Source: Coriaria nepalensis (lineage: Eukaryota > Streptophyta > Magnoliopsida > Cucurbitales > Coriariaceae). From it: DNA of 64,000 bases. Position 1 is the first letter of the stretch, and each line of letters starts with the position of its first letter. The notes under the pieces were generated by a model that made no database searches, had not been told where the DNA came from, and saw only the letters and a list, made by a program, of their open reading frames with translations. Location: the NCBI GenBank assembly GCA_027186245.1, contig CP114487.1, forward strand, positions 3,353,501 through 3,417,500, written 5' to 3'. Shown one piece after another: positions 1 to 11,960 of the stretch. Made by a program: the position numbers and the translations under genes.

Positions 1-237
1 AGGCAGAGGCTGAGAGGAAGCCTTGATCAACATTCCAGCTAGTTCTTTGCCATTTCCGACAAAGAAACGATAAGGAGGCCCTCTTATTCCTTGTCTTAAG
101 AAATGTTGTTCTATCTTTCTGGGTCTCCACCAAACTAAGTACACTAACTTCTTTATAATCATAAGACCACATAGTACTAACAAAGTCAATGGAAGTAAAG
201 GAAACTTCAACCATTCTAAGAGATTTTCTTCCTCCAT
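1..237 (-). CDS. Cytochrome P450, CYP734A-like, N-terminal 79 codons (partial)
   Basis: The minus strand reads open from an ATG at 237 to the window edge. The protein starts with a short acidic leader (MEEEN), then a hydrophobic membrane anchor at about residues 11-35, a basic WWRPRKIE segment, and the QGIRGPPYRFF and KELAGMLIKASSQPLP segments. This order is typical of the start of CYP734A (BAS1-type) P450s of the CYP72 clan. Members of that family are endoplasmic-reticulum enzymes that hydroxylate brassinosteroids at C-26 and inactivate them. The haem-binding cysteine and I-helix lie outside the window, so whether the gene is intact is unknown. The ATG is chosen because it gives the expected anchor length and follows a CT-rich stretch resembling a 5' UTR. 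Another CYP72-clan member is possible but the match to CYP734A is close. Confidence 0.88.
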   Translation of the reverse strand, partial: MEEENLLEWLKFPLLPLTLLVLCGLMIIKKLVYLVWWRPRKIEQHFLRQGIRGPPYRFFVGNGKELAGMLIKASSQPLP

Positions 238-294
238 TTGTTTTAAGCTCTCTCTCTAGTCTTTCTTCACTCTTGCTTTGTTATCAGCTGGGCT

Positions 295-303
295 CATAAA
301 TAG
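295..303 (-). promoter_or_regulatory. Possible TATA-like element of the P450 gene
   Basis: The minus strand reads CTATTTATG about 58 bases upstream of the ATG. It resembles a plant TATA box and is followed by a pyrimidine/purine-rich leader. Assigned on position and composition only. Confidence 0.35.
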
Positions 304-539
304 AGCATAAGAAGAGAGGGTGTATGCTTGCTGTATTAGTTTAGGAGGGATAGGCTTACGTTACAGCGTGAAAAGGGTCCCCACTGAATTTCTAAGTGTC
401 AATGAGTGATGGGTTTTCTAATTTATGACGGTTGAATTTGAAACTTCAGATCTAAAAGTCAGTTTTTTTTTTTTGTCGAAAATATTTAATTTGGCCTTTA
501 TTATATTCTAAATATTTAATTTGAAAATATTTTTTTTAA

Positions 540-657
540 ATCGTATTTATAATATACCGATCAATCTTAATTATATATATCAACTTTATTACGTCTCATC
601 ATACATCACATTAAAATTATACGTAATTGAGATTGATCGGTATACTATAAACACGAT
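540..657. repeat. Foldback (MITE-like) element 1
   Basis: Arms at 540-573 and 624-657 are near-perfect inverted repeats of about 34 bases sharing the core TATACCGATCAATCT, around a 50-base AT-rich loop. This is the structure of a short foldback or MITE. Target-site duplications were not clear. Confidence 0.6.
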
Positions 658-1393
658 CTACTACAAAATTCTCTTTAATCTGTAACCCTATCGCTTTTTT
701 CTTTTTCTTTTTTTAACCATGGCCTGCATTAGTTCAATTTCACTTTGAATCTTCTAGTTTCTTTCTTTCAAACGAATGAATATTAATTACATACTTCACA
801 AATGCCATATGGATGGTACAAATGTATGCAAGATGTTAGGTGAGAAATAAAAAAAAATTTGAAACAACGACTTTATTTTAAAATTAAGATCTATCAATAA
901 TTCTTCTTAAATCTTAATGACTAATATTGACAGTCACAAATATTGGACGTTTCGGTAATGGGAATGGATCAAATTATAGCATTTTACAATATAATTTTCT
1001 TAATAATTATAAGTCGTTGATTAATTGTTAAGTAATTATATATATAAGATCTCTTTCACGAAGAAGAATTTAATATGTACCGCCAAGTGTGAAAGAAGAT
1101 CTCAAGTCGTGTCAGTTACTATATCTCTAAATTAAAGCACTCTTGAAAGGACAACATGAGAGGATCGTGACGTATGACTAAAATCAAACTCGAATCTTCA
1201 AAACTAATGATTAAGGAATTATCAGCAATTCATATGCATTTTTCCACTTTCCACTTCTAAATATCCATAAGTGAATTGTTGATAACTTGAATGCACCGAA
1301 TCATATCCGATTAAGTTTGATAACTTGAATGCACCGAATCTCGTTAACTAATTCATTAATTTATATATGTAATTTTTATCTAATGATCGAGTT

Positions 1394-1531
1394 GATAATA
1401 TCATCTTATATCAAGAATTTAAATTTTAAAAGTTTAATATATAAAAAAAAATAAATCATTTAACTCTATTAACTTTTTTTATATACCGAGTTTTTAAAAT
1501 TTAGAATCTCTCACGTTAGATGATATTCTTG
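1394..1531. repeat. Foldback (MITE-like) element 2
   Basis: Left arm at about 1394-1449 and right arm at about 1471-1531 are imperfect inverted repeats sharing ATATCATCT and TAAATTTTAAAA blocks. It is consistent with an old MITE. Confidence 0.5.
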
Positions 1532-2338
1532 ATAATAATTTTATCAATTAAAGATTGATACGTGTGGAATAGTGTTTGAAATGACATTTGGAACATTTGA
1601 GTAATTTAGAAAATCAGGCTTATTAAGTTTGGAGTTAATGCCAAATTGGATGGAAGCTAGGAGAAAGAAAGAGGTAGGAGGAGGGGGAAGGCACAAAGGA
1701 GGATAATCGGTTTGGAATTGGCCTTAAATTTGAGCACATGGGAAGAAGGCTTTCTGTTTTCATGGTTCCGTTCAATGTTGTAGGTTGGGAAAATTTGCTC
1801 TCTACTTCACCCAACACTTGTGTGCCCACACTTCCCTAATCAAGTCTTAATACACCTCACATCTTGGAGCCATGTCCTCTTCTTGGAATTTTTATCTATT
1901 TTGATTTAAATTTCTGAAAATAAAATTTTACATTCTCATATTTTCATCTAATTATAAATTTTTACTTAATTCACTTAAGTATCTTTAAGATTATGTGATT
2001 TGAAATTCAGGATCAAAGATAATCATTAATTAAAATTTCTTTTTGAAATCTCTGATATATCCGCATTATTAATTTTTGTTGCCAACTAGAGCCAAAAATA
2101 AGTTCTCTTTATGGATTTTCTTCAGTAGAAAGCAAATAGCCTGAGTTAAAAGACATCAAAGATTGTGAATTCATCCTTGCAAACGTTAACAAGATGGAAA
2201 GGGAACTTAAGAGAATCGAATCACAATATCTTCTCCCATATTTAAAATATAATTAAGAAAATATGAGAAAAAGGCATAAGGAAAAAGTGGATATGCAATC
2301 ACAAAACAAAACAAGTGGTGGAGGTTTCAAAATTGAGA

Positions 2339-2369
<31 letters not shown>

Positions 2370-4071
2370 GCAAACCAAGAAAGCCTAGCTAGCTGATGAT
2401 CAACTACCTTACAATTTTTAGTCTGCTTTTGATTTTGATTTTTATCTCCCACCTTTAAATATTGATTTAAGAAATTCGTGACTTAAAAAGAGTGACTATG
2501 ACTCATTGAGGCTTACCATAGACCCCAAATGGTAGCGAAATAATTGACAATTATGTAAAGACTAAAGAGAGAGCACCGAATTGTATATCTTCTTTTGAGA
2601 AAGAAAGAAGAAGAAATTTCGGAAATGATGCAAAGATTGAGCGGCCTTAGAGTAGAGATAGGGATATGCGCATATGATTACCAAGCAAAATCCCTCTAAC
2701 CATATCTTAATCTTTTACTTTTTCTCTTTAACTTTATACATCAACTCTAACGTGGGTTAATTACTTTGATTTGTTCAAAGTTCAAACCCTAATTCATCTT
2801 TCTGAATTGTGGTAAATTATATGTCGACTTGCAATTTACAATATACGAAATCAGATTTTCTAAACTTCTTTAGTCCGGATTTTTGTGAATTGTTCATTTT
2901 TATGGGAAATGATTTAGTTTTCTTGGTTGAGTAGTTAGAATATATATATATATATATATCTTAGAGATTAAGTTTCATTGTTTTAGATTGGGGTTGTGGA
3001 CTTGTAGTATATAGTAACTTATAACTTGAAAAACAAATATTGAAGGTTGAGTAATTGAAAATGACAGTATCATTATATTAGATTGGGGTTGTAGACTTGA
3101 AGTATATAGTACTTATAACTTATCGATGGAATAATATATTGAAAGCATCGCTTTTAGCGTTTGAAACTAATTTCCTTCTCATTTTAATAAGAATTTTTAT
3201 GGACAAATATTAGCATTATAATCTATTAATGAAATGTATGGATGTCTTTTATTCTATATTGTATATAATTATGTAGAGATTGCCCACATAAAATCAGATT
3301 ATCAGTGCCTTATAGGGTATTAGTAAAGGTACACAATCTAAGATGGTTTTCGACAAACCTTTAGTAGGTAGTATTATATGGTAATAGTCTATCTCGATTA
3401 TTATATTTTACTAATACACTTTGTGTGTATTAAACAAGATCACATGATGTTATTTTCTTTGTATCGTCTCTATAAGAAAATACGTACACCTCTGTTTATT
3501 ATGGATGATTATACTACTACTTTGGAGATAATAATGGATATATGCATATAGTAATTATTGCACTGATTCATTAAGGAGAGATCTTTTTGGGATTAGTAAC
3601 CTCAATGCATCGAGAAATGACGTTATGTGCATGGTAGAAAGTTAATTATCGAAAGAATCCATGTTACGATAAATCTCAGGTTGATAGTGTCTTCTTGAAG
3701 AAACTCATAAGTTTTGTCGATGTCCAACCATGAAGGTAGATTTAACTATCTGACATAATAAATAAGTTGAGTGGTATGAAATCAAAGATATAGATATCAA
3801 TTAATATAATTGTTAGTAATTTATTTTAATTGATGGATATTAAATATCTTAACATGGGGAGATAATAAGCACATAATAAGACAGAGCTTGAAATGTTATT
3901 ATGAGATTAGGAGGGTAGTGCAATGATAACTCCTTACTAGGCCGAGTTATTAGTGGTAAAACTGGAATATCTTTTCAAGCCCGAACGTAGGAGTGAGCAT
4001 GAGATCAAACCTAATTTCTCCTCTAGGTCTTACCGTATCCTAAAAATATGCCTCTTCTCTATCGGTCGAAA

Positions 4072-4625
4072 ATATTGTTGGGTTTATTTATAGTATGTGG
4101 AGATGACCCAACCCATATGAGAAAGACAAATAAAAGGGAAACCTTATTTGTATTTAAGGGAAAGAGGTAGCAGCAAAAAGATGTGTACTACACAAAAGGA
4201 AAGAAAAAGGGAGAGAAGAGAGAGAATAATATTTTTTTGATTTATAAGGTTTCGACCAATTTTGATGAAGAGGCTGTTTGGAGGTCGATCTGTGGTCCAA
4301 ATGAGATAAAAATTAGTCAGTATATTCATGACCTAGAGCCTACAATTTGAACACTGGAGGTCGATTTCGGGCTTACCTATTAGTAGCCACATTAGTTATT
4401 GTTGAGCTATCATTCTTAATGACAAGTTATTGTTGAGCTATCATTCTTGATGACATTTCTCCAATTTCTTTGTAGTAATTCCTTACTTTCTAATATTGAT
4501 TAATCTTGAGTTGATAGTGATGTATGCTTTTAGTTCTAGCTAGAGAGAACTTTGTATATTCTCATTATATTATGATAGTGGAAATTTTAACTCGACTAAG
4601 AAAAAATTGTGTTAAAAATCCATTA
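4072..4625 (+). repeat. Left LTR of a degenerate Ty1/copia element
   Basis: This segment aligns with 8831-9441 over most of its length. Shared blocks include CCCATATGAGAAAG, CTTTATTTGTATTTAAGGG-like sequence, GGGAGA(A)AAGAGAGAG, TATTCATGAC and TTAGTTCTAG(C/T)TAGAGAGAA. The two flank a copia pol relic in the same orientation, so they are read as its LTRs. The outer edges are approximate because both copies carry indels. The tract TTGTTGAGCTATCATTCTT is duplicated inside this copy at about 4399 and 4428. Confidence 0.6.
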
Positions 4626-5709
4626 ACATGGCCAGCTAATCCATAGGTCATTTAGCCTTGGATTTTAATCAACCATTTGATTAAATAGGCCTAAGAAACT
4701 CCCATTAACAATTTGACCTATCAACTCTTTAATTCCAATTGTTAAACACAAACCGTTAGGAACAATATATAATTAAATAATAGTTTCAATGCAATCTATT
4801 AATTTATAATTAAATTATTGTCATATTTAGTTGTACTAATAGAGCTGCATGATATTAGATTTAGCAAATTAATAATTATCATTTTGCTCTTATAGTCGAA
4901 CTCTAATTCAAATTACCATTTTTCCTTTCCTCCGATGGATCTAAGTTGAGCTACAATTGAATCTTATGTATGTGACTGATTATGTTCTACATCACGCTAG
5001 TAGGAGGGTTTTATAACATGATTTTATTTAATTTACAATTAAATTCATTTATTTTAAAACACCTTCTAAATTAAATAGTTAACTTAATCATCTCATGATT
5101 AAATAACCTAAATCTCGAAGTTAATATTGACTTCTAGCAAAGTATCAAAACTATCCGAAAGATGAGAAGTTATCATCTTCCAAAAGAACCTTATGTGACT
5201 ACAATATATTTACAATAAATGATCCCTCCATATTGTTAATATCCCGATTCATTATAGGGAACGGTTTGACTACTAAACCCTAATAAACAAATCATATGAA
5301 CCATTATATCTTTAATGAATATTGACAATAAATTTACTAAATCTCTTTTCATATCATACTACTTTGCCAAGATTCATTGTGTAATAAATAATATAATTCA
5401 TAAGATCTTTTTCTAAATATGGAAATGATGGATTCCATCTTGATCACTCAGAACCTTCATGTATAATATTTTATACCCAACATTTCACCTCATTTCACCC
5501 TTTGCCAAAGTTTATTGGAATGATATCAAAGTATAAAACTTGGCACATAAGATACCATGGTGATCTCAGGTCTAAGAAACATATATAATACAATCACTAG
5601 ATAATTTTCATTAACAGTTAACATTTTTACCATTTAGAATTATCAAAGTTTTATATTCGGTACCCTTAGTCTCTACTAAGCACCTACACAATTATCATGA
5701 TGTTCCACT
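4626..5709. other. Transposon-derived non-coding sequence between LTRs
   Basis: No reading frame of note. The segment lies between the left copia LTR and another LTR-like repeat at 5710. It probably belongs to that second element or to the copia leader, but no protein homology is visible. Confidence 0.35.
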
Positions 5710-6803
5710 TGTTAGGCATGGTGCCCTCAAAGTATGTAATAAGTACAATTTTATGAAATAAATTAAAAAAATATTTTTCTATATGATTGTTTGAATGTAT
5801 TATTATTGAAATTAATAAATAAGATTTATTCGATTAAAAAGATTAATTAATAATCTAATTTATCAGAGTTTGGGGTTATAGGTCCATGATCCTTAGGTCG
5901 CATCTATAAAATGCTGTATAACGTAAGAGTGACAAAGGTTGAAAAAGAATTTATTTACAAATAAAATAATTTTTTTAGGGAAAATATGTAATTATAAGAT
6001 AATTAATGTTAATTAATTAATTAAAGAATTAATTAATTAAAAATATATTTAAATATAATGATGAATTTCGAAATTTATTTTACAAATAATAATATATTTA
6101 ATATTGATTTGAATATATTATATATAACATTAAATTGATATGAGATATTAATTTAATATTAAGATTAAGTAAGTTAAATTTAAACTGATTTGAGAAAATA
6201 ATTTAAAATTCAAACAAGATATGATCTAATTTAAAATAAATAAGATTCCATTTTAAATTAGATTTCAAAATATTTGACTAAATCAAAGACATCATTAAAA
6301 ATTACGATATGATTTTAAATGAATAAAATTTTATTTTAAATTAGATTTGAAAAGATTTAACCTTATCAAAGATATCACAAAAAAATATCTCATGATTATC
6401 TTATTATTTAATATTATGATCGAATTATTCATTCAATTAATTTAAAGTGTTTAAATTTAAAATAATATTAAATAGAAAACCTAATAGAATCCTATTAATA
6501 TATCATATTCTAATTATTTTAGAATGTGAAAAAAGAGAGGCATTTTCATAAATATAAAAAGAGAGAAAACCTAGTCATCTCTACGTGCCCACACATATCT
6601 TACTGTATTGAGGATCGACTTGGAAGATCGTGGTGTGAGTCTTGACGATCAATTCACATAGGCTGAGATATGAATTCTTCGTATAGTTGTAGGAATTGAT
6701 TTATGTATATATATATATATGATCGCTAAAAATTTTTAAAAAGTTTTTGTTATATACTAGGACTAACAATTGCTCTCGCTGCAAATTTTATACCCATTTT
6801 CCA
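5710..6803 (+). repeat. LTR-family X, copy 1 (solo or 3' LTR)
   Basis: It begins with TGTTAGG and ends near TTTTCCA. The whole segment aligns with 60749-61710: shared blocks include TTAATTAATAATCTAATTTAT, CTCTACGTGCC, AATAATATATTTAAT and the terminal CATTTTCCA/GATTTCCA. No primer binding site follows copy 1, whereas one follows copy 2, so copy 1 is a solo or 3' LTR. It is very AT-rich and sits between the copia left LTR and pol, probably as a nested insertion. Confidence 0.6.
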
Positions 6804-7179
6804 ACATCACTAACAACGATGGTCATGGGAACGACCACCCTAAACACTTTAGGTGATGAACTATGTAATTGTTTATATGAATCATCAATGTCCATTCTTA
6901 ATGATCCTATGATAACAAACAATTCGTGTTTCAATCATTAAGCTACTTGAGTCTCTTTCATCATCATTTCTATCATGACTTCAAGTGCATAACTTAAGAC
7001 ACTAGACTTGATCATAATATATATTTATAGAATATTAGATATTAATTCCAATAAAATAAATGAACATGATAAATAAAAACCGACTTTCATAATGACATTT
7101 AATAATAATATTCACAGAAAGATAGTATCACATACATATATTGTTTCATCGAGTTAAAATCTGATTGGTTTGATGAACA
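6804..7179. other. Spacer between LTR X and copia pol relic
   Basis: AT-rich with one short open frame (6747-6941) that crosses the LTR boundary and has no recognisable domain. No gene supported. Confidence 0.5.
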
Positions 7180-8830
7180 TACACTTTTATATGTATTACT
7201 TATTGACGGAGAAGAGCTTGAATGTTATGATGAAGCCATAGAAGATGAACACAAAAATAAGTGGGTTGAGCTTATAGAAGATGAGATGAAGTCTTGGCAT
7301 GAGAATCACACATTTGAGTTGGTGATTTGAGTTGGTGAAGTTACCTAAGAGCTAAAGAGTTTTGAAAAATAGGTGAGTCTATAGAGTGAAGCAAGATGAA
7401 CACACTTTACAACCACAATCAATATAAAGTCCAAATGGTTGTTAAGAGCTTTAATAAAAAGAAATGTGTTGATTTTGATGAAATCTTTTCTTTGGTTGTA
7501 AAAATGTCATCCATTTATATGGTTTGGATTTAGTTGCCAGTCTTGATTTAGAGATAGAATAGATAAATGTGAAGACAACTTTTCTTCATGGCGACTTGAC
7601 AAGGAAATTTATATAAAGCAACTAAAGGGATTCAAAGTTACAGAAAAAGAGGATTATGTGTGCAAGTTGAAGAAATGTCTTTATGGCATGAAACATGAAC
7701 CTAGACAATGATACAAAAAGTTTGAATCAGCTTGAAAGAATTATCAAACATTGTAGATTCAAACTTGGTTATTCTTCCTATTGTAGGTCGAGCCAAAAAA
7801 GTGCATAGACATGGCTACTAAAAAATAACTTTTGATTGTGTTTTCATGCAGAAATTCTCTGATGATTACTTCATCATATTATTTCTTTATGTTGATAATA
7901 CGTTGATTGTTGGCAGGAACACTTCAATAATTGACAAGTCAAAGAAGCAGTTAAGTAATACTTTGCTACGAAATATTTAGGGCCAACAAAGCAAATTCTT
8001 GGATTCCGAATTTATCAAGACAAAGTCCCTTAGAAGTTGTACATATCACATGAGTAGTATATTGAAAAGGTACATAAGAGGTTTAATATGAACAAGGCTA
8101 AAGTGATCAGTTTTCCTCTTACTACTCACTTTAAGTTTAGTACCAAGCAAAGTCGTTCGACAAATAAGAAGAAGGAAGAAATTAGAAAAGTTTCATATGC
8201 CCCGGCAAATGGAAGTTTAACGTGATGCAGTAATGTGGATTATGAAATATTATCGAGACACTTCCAGTTTGAGACTCAGTTTTGGAAGTGAGAAACCAAT
8301 GTTAGTTGACTATGCAGATTCATATATGGCAGGAGATATGGAAGTCCACTTTGGAAGTCCACTTCAAATGATTTGATACTCAGTTTTGGAATGCAAATTT
8401 AGTTTTGGAAGTCCACTTTGGATTATTTGATGACACTCTCAAGAAGGGCTATATCTTGACATTCAAGATTGTAGAAATGTATTGTGCTTTCTACAACAGA
8501 AGTAAAGTATATTGCAGCAACTAAAACAAGTAAAGAGTTGTTATGGATGAAGAAGTTTATACAAAATTTCAATTTCAAGCAATAGCGTTATGTGGTATTT
8601 TGTGATAATCAAGTTCCATTCATCTTGGTAAGAACTACACTTTTCATTCAAGATCAAAATACATTGTTGTGAGGTATTAGATAAGAGATGCTCTTAATGA
8701 CAAATTATTTGAACTTGATAAAATTCATACCAATCAAAATGATTTTGATATGTTAACAAAGGCACTACCAAGAGATAAGTTTGAAGTTTTTTGTTCGATT
8801 GTTGGGTTAGCAAATCCCTCCAGAGTAGAT
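7180..8830 (+). pseudogene. Ty1/copia pol relic (reverse transcriptase and RNase H)
   Basis: Joining frames, the plus strand reads as the C-terminal half of a copia polyprotein. It starts with a YDEAIEDEHKNKWVE segment, then the start of the reverse transcriptase (VKQDEHTLQ, GVDFDEIFS, FLHGDL). LYGMKHEPRQ and the active-site region follow at about 7890, reading YVDNTLIV in place of the usual YVDD. RNase H follows, including TTEVKYIAATKTSKELLWMKK at about 8490 and a DMLTKALPRDKFEVF-like end near 8790. Many stops and frameshifts make it non-functional, and the second catalytic Asp of YVDD is lost. Gag, protease and integrase are absent, with another LTR family in their place. It is flanked by related LTRs. 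Confidence 0.85.
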
Positions 8831-9441
8831 ATGTAAAGATTTATTAGATTTATTTCTACTTTATGAAGATGGCTCAAGCCCATATGAGAAAGTTAAATAA
8901 AAAGAAAATTTATTTGTATTTAAGGGTAAGAGATAATAGAAAAAAGATATGTGCCAGACAAAAGGAAATAAAAAGGGAGAAAAGAGAGAGAAAATAATAT
9001 TTTTTTAATTTTTAAAGTTCGACTAGTTTTGATCACTAGCTTTTTGGAGATTGATTCGTGGTTCGATTGAGCTAAAAATTGGCCAGCATATTCATGACAC
9101 AAAGGTCTATAATCTAAACTGTGAAGATTGGTTTTAAGCTTCCCTATCAATAGCCACGGTAGCTGTTGTTGGTGAAATTTCTCCAATTTCCTTAGTAGTT
9201 CTTTACTTTCCAAGATTGATTAATTTTGAGTTGATATTGATATATGCCTCTAGTTCTAGTTAGAGAGAATTTTGTGTATTCCCATTATATTGTGATACTA
9301 AGGATTTTGTGTGGACTATAGTCCCGTGGTTTTTACTCCTCACATTAAGGAAGTTTTCCATGTTAAAATTTTTTTGTGTATTGTGCTTGTGATGTAATGA
9401 TTATTTTCTCTATTTGTTTGGATTTCTATTAGGTTAACACA
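8831..9441 (+). repeat. Right LTR of the degenerate Ty1/copia element
   Basis: It follows the pol relic directly and aligns with the left LTR at 4072-4625. It is the more complete copy, running on through a pyrimidine-rich tail and ending near GGTTAACA. Divergence between the two LTRs by eye is substantial, so the insertion is old. Confidence 0.6.
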
Positions 9442-10440
9442 AGAATGGATAAATTATCTAGAGCGAAAGTAGAGTGTTTTATTCCATGAGATATATATAT
9501 GTGAAATCCTAGAAATAATTTTTTTTGCGAAAGGGAGAATATGATAGAGAAAGTTTGGCAGGTCACAACCCACACTATGGCCGAGCCGTAGGAGGCTAGA
9601 AAATATAGTAGAAGATCTAGAAGATTTATCAAGAATTATACATCATGTTTCTTTTTTTTGTCAAGTATAAACATCATGTACGTATATCGTAGATTAGTTA
9701 ATATCTAAAGCAAGGAGTCAATCTATTCGCATAGTTAATAATTCCAAATATTCAAAATTCCTTTGTTTATAGCTTAAAAAGCAAATATTGAAAGTTTTGT
9801 AATTAAAAATAATATATTTTTCATAAGAAAATATTGAAAAGAACGTATAGAAAAACTTTATGGACCAATTCTAGGTTACAATAGTTAGATTTCTTAGGTA
9901 AAATGCTCCCACTAAGAATAATAATAAAACAAAGAAGTGTTTCCTTTTAATAATCCTTTTAATAATGTATAAAATGATTCGACTTTCATTTCAATCTTAC
10001 ATGTATGTAGCGAAGTAATTCGAGGATGTATAGCTACTCAATGAAAAATCCATTTTGAATGAGATGTGGTCATGAGTTTTTCATCAAAGCAATGATGTCC
10101 ATAATTTGAGTCACCTTAATTGGGTAATTATTATAGTTGATGCTCATATAATGCACTAATGCAATGCGCACTTAGAGAAGGTCGTCATTGAATTGACCGT
10201 AAAGAAGATTGCTTTTGAATAACGCAAGAGCATGCGCATTACTTGGTCAAAACTGAAAGTTGAGATTATGAATTTAAGGTATCTGTTAGAAGGACGTGAA
10301 TCTGCCTTAACGATAACTTATTATATGATATGTAATCATCACTTCGTATATTTGTCAACGGGTGCACAAAGCCAAAAGTCAATGATTAAAAAAAAAGACT
10401 ATATATATATTTTGAAATGGATAAATTAAGAATTACTCTC
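9442..10440. other. Intergenic AT-rich sequence
   Basis: No gene supported. The stretch at 9765-9805 (AAAGCAAATATTGAAAG) resembles one at 3020-3050, indicating a further dispersed repeat. Short open frames here have no recognisable domain. Confidence 0.5.
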
Positions 10441-10446
10441 TCAAAT

Positions 10447-10950
10447 AATTTAAAATTAGGATAAAGTCTATAATTTTGACAATAAAAATATGCCCTCCAA
10501 CTTTTAGAAAAATTAGAATAAGACTTCCATTTTTCGCGACTGATTATATCAGTTTAGTCTTCGTGACAAACCAATCAAATCGCTCATGTTTCGTACGATA
10601 AAAATCAATCTAATCGATTTGATTTCTTCATGGGAAACCAATCGAGTCAATCTGGTTTCTTCATACAAAGCAATTGGAATGAACCTAATCTAGTTTCTTC
10701 CTTTGAAGAAACTGTATTTTATAATTTAAGTTTACTTTTAGGTATTTATTATAATTTTAAAATATTTCAAGGATTAATTATAATTTATGTAAGATTTTGA
10801 CGTGATCATAGTTTCCCCAAACATAGATGGAGGCCTTATTCTAGTTTCTTTTTTAAAATGGTGGGTATATTTTAATTATAAAAAATATAAATATTTTATC
10901 ATAATTTTAAAGTATTTAAAAGGATAAATCCTAATTTACCCTTTTGTAAT
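10447..10950. repeat. Foldback / TIR element of about 500 bp
   Basis: The left end at about 10447-10530 is the imperfect reverse complement of the right end at about 10830-10950: matched blocks are GGAAGTCTTATTCTA against GGAGGCCTTATTCTA, and a (A/T)TATTTT(T)A block. No coding capacity is seen. It is consistent with a non-autonomous DNA transposon. Confidence 0.5.
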
Positions 10951-10994
10951 AAATGATAGACTCCCTATATTTAGGTAACATTAAGTTAATGCAA

Positions 10995-11192
10995 CCCAAC
11001 CTAAGGGGTTGCTCAAGTGATAGTAGTAGTTGACTTCTTAGAGTAGATTCCGATCCAAGCTATGTGTACACTATTCTTGAGATAATACTCTTGATTTATC
11101 TGATGATGTAGGGAATCCTACCGCTTCTCTCGAGCTTGTACCTTATCACCAAAGGGTGCGCGTGGGGGAGTTCCTCGGTAAACAAAAAAAAA
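10995..11192 (+). repeat. tRNA-derived SINE-like element, copy 1
   Basis: It contains a box-A-like GTTGCTCAAGTGATAG at about 11008 and a box-B-like GATTCCGATCC at 11046-11056, spaced about as in tRNA-derived SINEs. It ends in an A-rich tail at 11180-11192. Related copy 2 starts a few bases downstream. Family not identified. Confidence 0.5.
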
Positions 11193-11198
11193 TGTATC

Positions 11199-11715
11199 AC
11201 ACCTCCTAAGTCGTAGCTCAAGTGGTAGTAACAGATGACTCTCTAGTTAAAATAGAGCTCAAGACTCCAAATCTTGAGATAATTATACTCTTAGTGCATG
11301 CTTCTCTAAGATAATGAGAATGGTAATTTTATTTTATATGTTTAGTTGTACAAGAAATGAGAATGAGATAGAAATAAGAATAAGAATAAATTAAAATATA
11401 ATATTTTGATGTTGAAAAAATTATAAGAATTATTCTGATGTCATAATAAAATGTAAAAAATACATAAAATATCCCGTTTATATGAATGTGTAAAGTGATT
11501 CCCACTAAAGATACATATTTTAGTATGAATGATTTTTTTTTAATTTATACTTTATTATTTTTTGAACTAATCGGTGGAATAGAATGAAAAATTATTCATT
11601 CATACCAAAGAATTAAATCAAATATGCCTTTAATTTATCTGGTGATGTAACGAGACCTGTCACTCTTTTGATATTTACACTTGGAGGTATTCTTTGGTGT
11701 TCCTAGAGTAAAAAT
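11199..11715 (+). repeat. SINE-like element, copy 2, split by an insertion
   Basis: The box-A-like TAGCTCAAGTGGTAG is at 11214-11228. The body aligns with copy 1 up to ATACTCTTAG at 11294 and resumes at about 11628 with AATTTATCTGGTGATGTA, matching GATTTATCTGATGATGTA of copy 1. The gap is filled by a separate insertion. The second half is more diverged than the first. Confidence 0.5.
11295..11627. mobile_element. MITE-like insertion inside SINE copy 2
   Basis: About 333 bases interrupt the second SINE-like copy. The ends, TGCATGC... and ...AATATGCC, are weak inverted repeats, and purine-rich GAGAATGAGATAG at the left pairs loosely with ATTCATTCATACC at the right. No open frame. It is probably a non-autonomous DNA element, younger than its host copy. 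Confidence 0.4.
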
Positions 11716-11759
11716 GTTATATCAAGCTACATAATCATTTTTAATACCACATAATCAAA

Positions 11760-11960
11760 TATGTGTAGTATTATTTTTGGGCATACATATGATTTTTTTT
11801 TTATTTGAGTGACTCAAGGAACTTGACTTTGATATTATGTTATATTTGAGATTTCATTTTAAAATTAATTAATAATAAAAAAAAGTGACCTATATTTCTT
11901 TATATATTTAATTTCTAAAAATTTTCTTTTAAATATGAGATACTCACATAATAAATATTT
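11760..11960. repeat. Repeat family R, single unit
   Basis: It carries the signature CTTTGATATTATG, TTTCATTTTAAAATTAATTAA, AGTGACCTATATTTCTTTATAT and TTTCTTTTAAATATGAGATA. The same order of blocks recurs as an array at 12880-13510. Confidence 0.55.

Larger units (their letters stand above)
304..4071. other. Intergenic AT-rich sequence with small foldbacks and repeats
   Basis: No gene is supported here. It is presumably the upstream region of the P450. It contains two foldback elements (listed separately), a 23-base direct repeat containing GATAACTTGAATGCACCGAATC near 1271 and 1318, a poly-A run near 2346-2369, a TA microsatellite near 2941-2960, and a duplicated segment at about 2980-3025 and 3076-3121 (TTAGATTGGGGTTGT...). 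Short open frames here look random. Confidence 0.6.
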
